12,245 nt of DNA from Acidobacteriota bacterium. GTDB lineage: Bacteria; Acidobacteriota; Polarisedimenticolia; J045. The stretch lies in contig JALTMS010000496.1 of NCBI GenBank assembly GCA_027001345.1, positions 1 through 12,245 on the forward strand. The letters are read 5' to 3'. The position numbers and the translations under genes were made by a program. Each line of letters opens with the position of its first letter. Position 1 is the stretch's first letter. This document shows positions 1-8,131 of the stretch, in pieces. The notes beneath the pieces are model-generated. The model saw only the letters and a list, made by a program, of their open reading frames with translations, ran no database searches and was not told the origin of the DNA.

Positions 1-2
1 AC

Positions 3-398
3 CCCGAACCGCTTGCCGAAGGCTGGCGGAGCCTCGACCTCTCCACTGCCTGGTGCGAAGTGACCGGCGGCCCGATGGTGTGGTGGGTCTGGGCCGCGCG
101 ACCTGGCATCGTCGACCGAGAGATCTACGGCATCCTCCACGGCGCCCGCAGCCGCGGGCGTCACGATCTCGGCACTCATCTCGAGCAGTGGATGCCCGGG
201 GCCGGGGCCGGACGGCGGCGGGAGGTACTCCGTGCCTTCGAAGACAGGGTGCGCCTGCGGCTGGGAAACCGAGAACTCGCCGCGCTCGAGCGCCTGTGGC
301 GAGAGATGGAGAGCCTGGCCCTCGTGCCGATGGCCGGGCCTCCCCGCCTGCTCTCCTTCGGTGGGCGGCCGAACTGTCGGCCGAGTCGCGGTGAGTAG
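3..398 (+). CDS. mqnA: Chorismate dehydratase MqnA, 3' end (partial)
   Basis: Only the last 131 residues are in the window; the frame is open from base 3 to the TAG at 396-398. The stretch DLSTAWCEVTGGPMVWWVWA is the hallmark of MqnA, in which a 'DLG.EW...TG.PFVFAVWA' segment follows the ligand cleft of the periplasmic-binding-protein-like fold. The charged helical tail ending in RLLSFGGRP matches the family C-terminus. The known family role is dehydration of chorismate to 3-enolpyruvylbenzoate, the first step of the futalosine route to menaquinone, in the cytoplasm. The 5' end and genomic partners (mqnB/C/D/E) lie outside the window, so operon context is unknown. The only realistic alternative is the related MqnD, but the VWAAR motif followed by a C-terminal helix of this length favours MqnA. 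Confidence 0.85.
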   Translation, partial: PEPLAEGWRSLDLSTAWCEVTGGPMVWWVWAARPGIVDREIYGILHGARSRGRHDLGTHLEQWMPGAGAGRRREVLRAFEDRVRLRLGNRELAALERLWREMESLALVPMAGPPRLLSFGGRPNCRPSRGE

Positions 399-571
399 GA
401 GCCATCCACCACACGAAAAATGACGCGGGCGCCCGTCCGTTCAATTTCCGGCCCGGAGCGACCAACAGGGCGCAAGAAAGCGTTCAGATTGGCTTCCTTC
501 TGCCGGCCGAGAGCGGTATCCTCATGGCGGGAAGCGGAGACCGACTCGACGAAACTCCCGGCCCGGACTCG

Positions 572-598
572 CGCGCGTCGTGCGCGTTGGGGTTTTTT
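572..598 (+). terminator. Weak intrinsic-terminator-like hairpin between mqnA and the sigma gene
   Basis: A 5-bp GC stem (572-576 with 582-586, 5-nt loop) is followed by TTGGGG and then six Ts (593-598). The gap between stem and T-run makes it a poor canonical terminator. It may instead be part of the sigma gene's leader. The rest of 399-661 shows no gene; the only long frame through it is the upstream extension of the sigma factor, which has no family similarity. Confidence 0.3.
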
Positions 599-661
599 GC
601 ACCAAGGGGCTCGGGCGCGTGGGGAGGGGCGTCGCAGTCAGTGGTCTTCCGGGGAGGGGAG

Positions 662-1537
662 ATGTTGCGCTCTCGCCGGGGTGAACCCGACACCCAGCGG
701 CGGATCATCGACTGTTACCTGCGCGACGTGCGGCGGCGGTACCCCGCCGCCCCCGAGCGCGGTGGCGGCAAGCACCGGCCGGAGGCTCGAAAGCCGGCCG
801 AGGATCCGATTCGCGATCTGGTCGAACCCCACCTTTTCTATGTCGTCAAGGTCGCCGGGGAATATCGATCGAGGGATATTGCCTTCGAAGATCTGCTCGC
901 CGAGGGCAACCTGGGCCTGGTGGAAGCCGCTCACCGCTTCGACCCCCGGCGCCAGGTCAAGTTCCTGACCTATGCCTCGTGGTGGATTCGCAAGCGGATT
1001 CTCGAGTTTCTCGCCCGCGAGGGAGCATCGGTGCGACTGACCCGCTACGCGCGGGAACAACGCAAGCAGGTCGAGCGCGCCCGCGACAAACTGCGCGGCG
1101 CTCTCGGCAGGGAGCCCGAGCCGGGCGAGATCGCCGCCGCCACCGGACTGAGCGAGCAGGCCGTCGCCCGCCGCAGCCTCCGAGAGGTGCGGGTCGTTTC
1201 CCTCGAGCACAGCACCGATGACAGTGGCACCCGCCTCGGGGAGTTGCTCGCCGAGCGTGACCACCGCCGCGATCCGGAGCAACGACTGGTCGATGCCCGC
1301 CTGCGGGAGTTGGTCCGAGAGGAAGTCGAGAAGCTACCCCCGATGGAGCGCTGGGTGGTTGGCAATCGCTTCCAGCTCGACGACCAGGCCCCGCCACTGA
1401 CCTTGCAGCAGATCGGCAGTCGTCTCGGGCTGAGCCGTGAGCGGGTGCGACAGATCGAGAAGCGAGCGCTGTCCCTGCTGCGTCGCCGCCTGAAGGTGTT
1501 GCTCAGCGCCCCGAACCTCGATCAACCCGAGGCGTGA
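662..1537 (+). CDS. RNA polymerase sigma factor, sigma-70 family (group 2/3-like)
   Basis: 291 residues. The frame is open further up to an ATG at 524, but the ATG at 662 is chosen because a GGGGAGGGGAG ribosome site (651-661) abuts it and similarity starts soon after. Domains in order: a degenerate region 1.2-like helix (about 13-30, 'IIDCYLRDVRRRYP'); region 2 (about 45-125), including the core-binding stretch DLLAEGNLGLVEAAHRFD and the -10-recognition segment FLTYASWWIRKRILEF; region 3 (about 130-180); and region 4, whose 4.2 helix-turn-helix (about 246-277, TLQQIGSRLGLSRERVRQIE) reads -35 elements. There is no region 1.1, so it is not the housekeeping RpoD; it is an alternative sigma of the RpoS/RpoH/group-3 size class. 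Residues 15-45 form a basic, proline-rich linker unlike typical family members. No anti-sigma gene is adjacent. The regulon cannot be inferred from the sequence. Confidence 0.9.
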   Translation: MLRSRRGEPDTQRRIIDCYLRDVRRRYPAAPERGGGKHRPEARKPAEDPIRDLVEPHLFYVVKVAGEYRSRDIAFEDLLAEGNLGLVEAAHRFDPRRQVKFLTYASWWIRKRILEFLAREGASVRLTRYAREQRKQVERARDKLRGALGREPEPGEIAAATGLSEQAVARRSLREVRVVSLEHSTDDSGTRLGELLAERDHRRDPEQRLVDARLRELVREEVEKLPPMERWVVGNRFQLDDQAPPLTLQQIGSRLGLSRERVRQIEKRALSLLRRRLKVLLSAPNLDQPEA

Positions 1538-1570
1538 TCCCCGGGCTGCACCCCGACGCATACATGATCT

Positions 1571-1601
1571 TTACCGACACGCCGCAGGGCGGGAGTAGAA
1601 T
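1571..1601 (+). promoter_or_regulatory. Candidate promoter upstream of the copper ATPase
   Basis: A TAGAAT -10-like hexamer (1596-1601, 5 of 6 matches to TATAAT) stands out in GC-rich sequence. The best -35 is a poor TTACCG at 1571-1576 with a long 19-bp spacer. A 19-bp spacer is typical of MerR-family-activated promoters, but no matching dyad is visible inside this spacer. The start would give a leader of about 100 nt before the ATG at 1707. Confidence 0.3.
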
Positions 1602-1631
1602 GGAAGTCCCGCGAAACCACTGCCGAACCGC

Positions 1632-1650
1632 GATGGAGAATAATTCCATC
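1632..1650. promoter_or_regulatory. 19-bp inverted repeat, possible metal-regulator operator
   Basis: GATGGA-N7-TCCATC is a perfect 6-bp dyad around an AT-rich centre (GAATAAT), about 30 bp downstream of the candidate -10 and 57 bp before the ATPase start. Its size and position suit a dimeric repressor site (for example ArsR, CsoR or a MerR-like protein). It does not match the CueR or CopY consensus sites I know, and no regulator gene lies beside it. It could alternatively be a small leader hairpin. Confidence 0.35.
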
Positions 1651-1706
1651 ACCGATGGTTCCCGATGGGTTCGCCTTCGCCACTTCCAGCGCGAAAGGGC
1701 GGCTCG

Positions 1707-4166
<2,460 letters not shown>

Positions 4167-4196
4167 GCGGGCCCGTGGGGGGGACCGGGCTGACCA

Positions 4197-4236
4197 CCCC
4201 CTTGCCCCCGCGCGTCGGGCACGGTATCCAAGGGGG
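4197..4236 (+). promoter_or_regulatory. Hairpin that could mask the ribosome site of the small membrane gene
   Basis: CCCCCTTG (4197-4204) pairs perfectly over 8 bp with CAAGGGGG (4229-4236). A smaller inner stem is possible (CCCG 4207-4210 with CGGG 4216-4219). The 3' arm contains AAGGGG, the only Shine-Dalgarno candidate for the ATG at 4239, so folding would hide it. It lies 31 bases after the ATPase stop and lacks a T-run, so it is not an ordinary terminator. Confidence 0.4.
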
Positions 4237-4238
4237 CC

Positions 4239-4424
4239 ATGCTCTCCTTCTGGTACCAGGAAATCATCGGCGGCGCGGTCTTCGCGCTGGGTCTGGTTCT
4301 GGTCTGGCGTGGCGGTGAACTGGGGCTCGAGCGCGCCGGCAGACGCCGCCTGGTCGTGCTCGTCGGAGGACTGGTGGCTCTCGCCGCCTTGCAGTTCGCC
4401 TTGCAATGGGCGGCGATGCGGTGA
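4239..4424 (+). CDS. Small two-helix membrane protein coupled to the symporter
   Basis: 61 residues with two predicted membrane helices (about 5-23 and 38-60) joined by a short, basic, Arg-rich loop (RAGRRR), so the loop should face the cytoplasm. AAGGGGG precedes the ATG. The gene overlaps the next one: its TGA (4422-4424) lies inside the symporter start region, which implies translational coupling. I do not recognise the sequence family. By position it resembles the small accessory membrane proteins encoded directly ahead of many sodium:solute symporters (DUF485-, DUF997- or DUF3311-type and similar families), where they are thought to help assembly or activity; that role is inference here. 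Coding is supported by the overlap, the ribosome site and the clean two-helix pattern. The shortness of the protein limits certainty. Confidence 0.72.
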   Translation: MLSFWYQEIIGGAVFALGLVLVWRGGELGLERAGRRRLVVLVGGLVALAALQFALQWAAMR

Positions 4425-6256
4425 TCGGGGGGCTGGACCTGGGCGTGGTGATCGCCTATTTCGCGCTGATCATCGGTTTCGGAGCCTGGGCGGCGCGGCA
4501 CAGCCGCGGCCTGACCGACTTCCTGCTCGGCGGGCAGCGCTTCGCCTGGTGGCTGGTGGCCTTCTCCTGCGTGGCCACCGTGGTGGGCTCCTACTCCTTC
4601 GTCAAGTACTCGGCGGCTGGTTTCCGCTTCGGCATCAGCTCGTCCCAGACCTATCTCAATGACTGGTTCTGGATGCCCCTGTGGATGTTCGGCTGGCTGC
4701 CACTGGTCTACTACGGCCGCATCACGTCGGTTCCCGAGTACTTCGGACGGCGTTTCGGTCCGCTGGTGCGGCAGGTGGCAATGCTGCTGCTGCTGCTGTA
4801 CCTGCTCGGCTACCTGGGCATCAACTTCCTGACCATGGGCACCGCCCTGGAAGCGATGGTGGGCTGGCCGCTGCTCGCCTCGGCAGCCTTCGCCGCACTG
4901 ATCTGCGGAATCTACACTTCCCACGGCGGGCAGACGGCGGTGATCTTCACCGACCTGCTGCAGGGCGCGTTGCTGATCATAGCCGGCATCGGCCTCTTCC
5001 TGGCGGGCGTCGTTGCCGTCGGCGGCCTCGGCGCGTTCTGGCAGGGCCTCGGCCCGGATGGACGCCACGCCCTGCCGGCCTTCAACACCCCCGCCGACTT
5101 CAACTTCGTCGGCATCTTCTGGCAGGACGGCATGGCCGGTGGTATCGCTTTTTATTTCATCAACCAGGGCATCCTGCTGCGTTTTCTCTCCGCTCGCAGC
5201 CTGGCCCATGCCCGCCGGGCAGCGGTCGTGGTGTTGCTGGTGTTGATGCCCCTGGCGGCAGTCGCTGTCTCGGGCGCCGGCTGGATCGGGCGGGTGATGG
5301 TCGCTCAGGGAGCGCTGCCGGCCACCACTCCGGCAGCAGGCATCTTCGTCACTGTTGCCGACCGGATTCTGCCCGCCGGCCTCTTCGGTCTGGTGATCGC
5401 TGCACTGGTCGCCGCGCTGATGTCCACCGCCGACACCCTGATCAACGCCATCGCCACGATCAGCGTGGTCGATCTCTGGCGCCCCTGGCAGGAGCGCCAC
5501 GATCGACCCGGGGACGACGCCCGGGCGCTGACGGCGGCTCGCTGGGCCTCGGGCCTGGCCACGCTCGCCGGCCTGGCGCTGGTGCCGTTGTTCGCCTCGT
5601 TCCACTCGATCTACCGGGCTCATGGCACCTTCACCGCCGCCATCACCCCACCGCTGGCCGTCGCCCTGCTGCTGGCTTTCTGCTGGAAACGGGTCAGCTC
5701 CCGAGCCGTCCTGCTGGTGCTGGTCGGCGGCACGGGGCTGATCGGCGTCTCGTTCGTCTGGCCGGCGCTGGTCGTCCCCTTCGCCCACGGCATCGACCTG
5801 GAAGCCGGGGGCAAGGCCTACAGCTACATCCGGGCGCTCTACGGGCTGGTGGTCTGCCTGCTGCTGGGGGTGGCCGGCACCTTGCTCTGGCCGGCCAGGA
5901 GCACGCCACCGGGAAACCTGCTTCTCGGACCAGTGCGGGAGAAGATGCGCGCTTTCAAGGACGGCCGGAGGCCCCGCCCCGAACCGGGTCCCCGGCTGCT
6001 GCTGACGCTCGCCATCAGCGGCCAGGGCGAGGCGGTGAAGATTCATCCCGACGACGCCCACCGCCTGGACGCAGCCGAGGGCGATCTGCTCGCCATCAGC
6101 GAGAACCACTGGTTCCGTGGCGGCTTCCAGGCCTTCGCCGCACCAATCGCCCTCAGCCCCGACACACCACCGGGCACTCTGGGCGCCCCCCGGGCACCCC
6201 TCTCGCGGTTGCGCCTGGCCGTCGGTGCGGAGGTCATCGTGCGCCGCGAGCTGTGA
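4406..6256 (+). CDS. Sodium:solute symporter (SSS family) with C-terminal soluble domain
   Basis: 616 residues. It starts at the ATG at 4406, or at the GTG at 4421, which gives a GTGA stop/start overlap with the small gene. About 13 hydrophobic helices span residues 8-495. Family signatures include the helix-1 region with DFLLGGQRFAWW, SVPEYFGRRFG after helix 3, a GIYTSHGGQTAVIFTDLLQG segment typical of the SSS core, and the helix-8 Na2-site segment ALMSTADTLINA (Ser340, Thr341). It should import a small organic solute with Na+ across the inner membrane; the substrate is not readable from sequence. After the last helix comes a basic linker (about 496-526) and then a 90-residue soluble region (527-616), with KIHPDDAHRLDAAEGDLLAI and a later PDTPPGTLGAP turn. 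That resembles the beta-barrel (ADC-like/double-psi) domains of molybdopterin-binding or Cdc48-N type proteins. Such a tail is not part of the core transporter fold. Confidence 0.92.
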   Translation: MGGDAVIGGLDLGVVIAYFALIIGFGAWAARHSRGLTDFLLGGQRFAWWLVAFSCVATVVGSYSFVKYSAAGFRFGISSSQTYLNDWFWMPLWMFGWLPLVYYGRITSVPEYFGRRFGPLVRQVAMLLLLLYLLGYLGINFLTMGTALEAMVGWPLLASAAFAALICGIYTSHGGQTAVIFTDLLQGALLIIAGIGLFLAGVVAVGGLGAFWQGLGPDGRHALPAFNTPADFNFVGIFWQDGMAGGIAFYFINQGILLRFLSARSLAHARRAAVVVLLVLMPLAAVAVSGAGWIGRVMVAQGALPATTPAAGIFVTVADRILPAGLFGLVIAALVAALMSTADTLINAIATISVVDLWRPWQERHDRPGDDARALTAARWASGLATLAGLALVPLFASFHSIYRAHGTFTAAITPPLAVALLLAFCWKRVSSRAVLLVLVGGTGLIGVSFVWPALVVPFAHGIDLEAGGKAYSYIRALYGLVVCLLLGVAGTLLWPARSTPPGNLLLGPVREKMRAFKDGRRPRPEPGPRLLLTLAISGQGEAVKIHPDDAHRLDAAEGDLLAISENHWFRGGFQAFAAPIALSPDTPPGTLGAPRAPLSRLRLAVGAEVIVRREL

Positions 6257-6257
6257 G

Positions 6258-6281
6258 CGGTGCCCCCGGGACATCGCACCG
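6258..6281 (+). terminator. Weak hairpin just after the symporter stop
   Basis: CGGTGC (6258-6263) pairs with GCACCG (6276-6281) around a 12-nt loop, starting two bases after the TGA. No T-run follows, so at most it could pause polymerase or protect the 3' end. The remaining spacer up to 6473 contains the next promoter candidate and no gene I can support. Confidence 0.25.
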
Positions 6282-6406
6282 GCGGGACCAGCACTGGAAA
6301 GGGAAGGAATTTGCGACCATCTCGGCGCGTCTTCCGGGCCGGCCGGCGGCCAGCCAGTCGAGCCCGGGCCGTGCGATGTCTTCGGGCCACCTCCAGAGGG
6401 CCGCGC

Positions 6407-6435
6407 TTGCGCCGGTGCGCTTTCGGGCATATGCT
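6407..6435 (+). promoter_or_regulatory. Candidate sigma-70 promoter for the DUF5320/thioesterase pair
   Basis: TTGCGC (6407-6412) and TATGCT (6430-6435) are separated by 17 bp. The -10 has 4 of 6 consensus matches and the -35 has 3 of 6. It sits in the only AT-richer patch of this spacer. Transcription would begin near 6442, giving a leader of about 30 nt before the ATG at 6474. Confidence 0.4.
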
Positions 6436-6473
6436 CTTTACTGTTCCCCCCACCCCACTGAGGAGCACGCACC

Positions 6474-6740
6474 ATGCCCAACAGAAACCACAGGGGACCG
6501 GCGAATCTGGGGCCGGCGACGGGACGGGGCCACGGACCCTGCGCCGGGGGAGCCGGCCCACGTCACACTCAGCGATGCGAGCACTCCCCGAAGGGCCGAC
6601 ACGGCCTCGGCCTGGGACTGGGCTGGATCGAGCATCTGCCCCCCCGCGAGCTTCGCTACTGGCTCGAACAGCGCCGGGCGCTGATCGACCAGCGACTGGC
6701 AGAGCTGGCACCGGACGCGGATGAGCCGCAATCCCGATGA
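6474..6740 (+). CDS. DUF5320-like small Gly-rich protein
   Basis: 88 residues. A strong GAGGAG ribosome site (6460-6465) stands 8 bases before the ATG. The N-terminus, MPNRNHRGPANLGPATGRGH followed by GPCAGG, matches the start of DUF5320 proteins ('MP.gDGTGP.g.GP.TGRG.G.C.g'). As in that family, a flexible Gly-rich middle leads to a charged C-terminal helix (about 55-82, ELRYWLEQRRALIDQRLAEL) likely to form a coiled coil. DUF5320 proteins are of unknown function; many occur in anaerobes near iron-sulfur carrier ATPases and dinitrogenase-cofactor-like proteins, none of which are seen here. The stop codon overlaps the next start (ATGA at 6737-6740), so the two genes are translationally coupled. 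The single Cys near residue 23 is retained. I identify the family by motif recall, not by search. Confidence 0.7.
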   Translation: MPNRNHRGPANLGPATGRGHGPCAGGAGPRHTQRCEHSPKGRHGLGLGLGWIEHLPPRELRYWLEQRRALIDQRLAELAPDADEPQSR

Positions 6741-7219
6741 GCGAGCAGCGCGCCTTCCAGGACGACTATCCCGACGACTTCAACCACTGCTACGGTTGCG
6801 GCCAGCTCAATCCCGAAGGCCTGCGCATCCGCACCTTCTGGGATGGCGAGACGACGCTGACCCGCTACACGCCACGCGCCTGCCACACCGCCATCCCCGG
6901 CTTCGTCTACGGCGGCCTGATCGCCTCGCTGATCGACTGCCACGGCACTGCCAGCGCCGCCGCGGCGGCCAGCCGTGAGCAGGGCCCGCCGGGGGATGCC
7001 TCGCCACCTCGGCGGTTCGTCACCGCCAGCCTGCGGGTGGACTATCTGCGCCCGACACCCCTGGGCCCCGAACTCGAAGTCCGCGGCCGGATCACCCGGA
7101 TCGACGGACGGCGCATCACGGTCGAGGTCGAGGTCAGCGCCGAGGGACGGATCACGGCTCGAGGAACGGTGATCGCCGCCGCGCTGCCCGAGAAGTGGGG
7201 CCACAACTCCGCGGACTGA
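6737..7219 (+). CDS. PaaI-like hotdog-fold acyl-CoA thioesterase
   Basis: 160 residues, about the normal length for a single hotdog domain. The N-terminal HCYGCGQLNPEGLRIR (about 17-32) is the 'CfGCG..NP.GL' opening seen in one branch of PaaI-like thioesterases. The helix motif VYGGLIASLIDCHGTASAAA follows (about 57-76), with Asp68 in the place of the usual catalytic acidic residue of 'HGG...tLlD'. Strands with FVTASLRVDYLRPTPLG and EVRGRITRIDGRRITVEVEV complete the fold. The expected reaction is hydrolysis of acyl-CoA or aryl-CoA thioesters in the cytoplasm, as a homotetramer or dimer of dimers. The usual His of HGG is Tyr here (YGG). Substrate is unknown. It starts inside the stop codon of the DUF5320-like gene, so the two are co-expressed; no metabolic gene nearby points to a substrate. 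Confidence 0.88.
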   Translation: MSEQRAFQDDYPDDFNHCYGCGQLNPEGLRIRTFWDGETTLTRYTPRACHTAIPGFVYGGLIASLIDCHGTASAAAAASREQGPPGDASPPRRFVTASLRVDYLRPTPLGPELEVRGRITRIDGRRITVEVEVSAEGRITARGTVIAAALPEKWGHNSAD

Positions 7220-7222
7220 CCG

Positions 7223-7253
7223 GCCGGGAGCGATGCTTTCCGCCGATCCCGGC
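7223..7253. terminator. Hairpin between convergent thioesterase and pldA genes
   Basis: GCCGGGA (7223-7229) pairs perfectly with TCCCGGC (7247-7253) around a 17-nt loop. It fills the 36-bp gap between two convergent stop codons, the expected place for a shared bidirectional terminator. Neither side has a clear T-run, so intrinsic termination is uncertain. Confidence 0.4.
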
Positions 7254-7255
7254 GA

Positions 7256-8086
7256 TCAGCGCACCAGCATCAGGCCGATGCGGAGCTGGGAGGCTCGCTT
7301 GACGTCGTAGTCCAGCAGGCTTTCTCCCCAACCGGCGAAGTACTGGAAGTGGAGATAGGAGTCGAAGCGGCCGGCAAACAGGCGATCGAGGGGGTAGCTG
7401 GCGTTGAACTCGATGCTGCCGTAGGGGCGACGAGAGCCCTTGCGACCGATCAGGGAAAAACCCCAGCTACCGCGCTTCTCCACCTTGAGCAGCAGCTCCG
7501 CCCAGCCTCGATAGTCGGCAATGTTCGGATTGTCGCTCAGGTCGCCGACGTAGATCCAGACCTTGGGGGCGAAGGTCCAGACGTACTGCCCGCGATCGCC
7601 CCAGGCCAGCATGGGCCGCACGAAGACGGTGTTGACGCTGCGCGAAGCGGCATCCGCCCGACCGTTGGACTCGTGTTCCACGCCCGCCTGAATCCCGCAT
7701 TGCCGCGCGCCGAACCAGTGCTGCCCCAGATCGGAGCGGAAGAAGAAAAGGCTCGGTCGATAGGACGTGTCGCGAAACGGCGCCGACTGGGAACCGATGT
7801 CCCACAAGGAGGTCTGGGTATAGGCGAAGTAGAGATGGGAAGCCAGGGCATCGGAACCCTGTTCCGGATCATCGGAGCCGACGAAGCGGTAGCGGAAGCT
7901 GATCTGAAAGCGAGCATTGCCCGTCTCTCGCCACCCCACGGAAAAGTACATCGGCTCGTTGAGGGAGAACTTCCGCGCATAACGGGCGGGCAACGGGCTC
8001 CCGGTGGTCTCCCCCGAATCCACGTCCGCCGGCACGTGCGGGATGACGATCAGCCACAACGCGACCAGAATACCGAGACGCAGCAT
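7256..8086 (-). CDS. pldA: Outer-membrane phospholipase A1 (OMPLA)
   Basis: 276 residues. The frame extends 27 codons further upstream, but the ATG at 8086 is chosen because GGGAG lies 5 bases before it and it begins a signal peptide (MLRLGILVALWLIVIPHVPA). The catalytic block GVEHESNGRADAASRSVN carries His138, Ser140 and Asn152, with exactly the spacing of the His142-Ser144-Asn156 triad of mature E. coli OMPLA. The flanking alternating-hydrophobic strands (PMYFSVGW, FQISFRYRF, YVWTFAPKVWIYVGD, GSWGFSLIGRK, FDSYLHFQYFAGWGESLLDYD) fit a 12-strand beta-barrel. It hydrolyses acyl chains of glycerophospholipids in the outer leaflet, needs Ca2+ and dimerises when the membrane is disturbed (known for the family). 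Its presence indicates an outer membrane. It is divergent from the glycerol-1-phosphate dehydrogenase gene with only 45 bp between starts. Confidence 0.93.
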   Translation of the reverse strand: MLRLGILVALWLIVIPHVPADVDSGETTGSPLPARYARKFSLNEPMYFSVGWRETGNARFQISFRYRFVGSDDPEQGSDALASHLYFAYTQTSLWDIGSQSAPFRDTSYRPSLFFFRSDLGQHWFGARQCGIQAGVEHESNGRADAASRSVNTVFVRPMLAWGDRGQYVWTFAPKVWIYVGDLSDNPNIADYRGWAELLLKVEKRGSWGFSLIGRKGSRRPYGSIEFNASYPLDRLFAGRFDSYLHFQYFAGWGESLLDYDVKRASQLRIGLMLVR

Positions 8087-8131
8087 CGAAACTCCCGACT
8101 CTCGTGCGGCCACCGTCGCTGGGGCCACGAC

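Noticed and set aside
426..435. CGGGCGCCCG palindrome after mqnA
   Set aside because: A short GC palindrome with no loop or T-run; common by chance at this base composition.
489..503. Possible sigma-54 promoter (TTGGC...CTGC)
   Set aside because: The GG-to-GC spacing is 9 instead of the required 10, and the -12 element is poor.
524..661. Upstream ATG extension of the sigma factor
   Set aside because: It would add 46 residues without sigma-factor character and has a poorer ribosome site than the ATG at 662. It is not impossible.
7349..8131. 261-codon N-terminal extension of the glycerol-1-phosphate dehydrogenase frame
   Set aside because: It runs antisense through pldA, whose active-site triad is intact. 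The family similarity begins after 8132.
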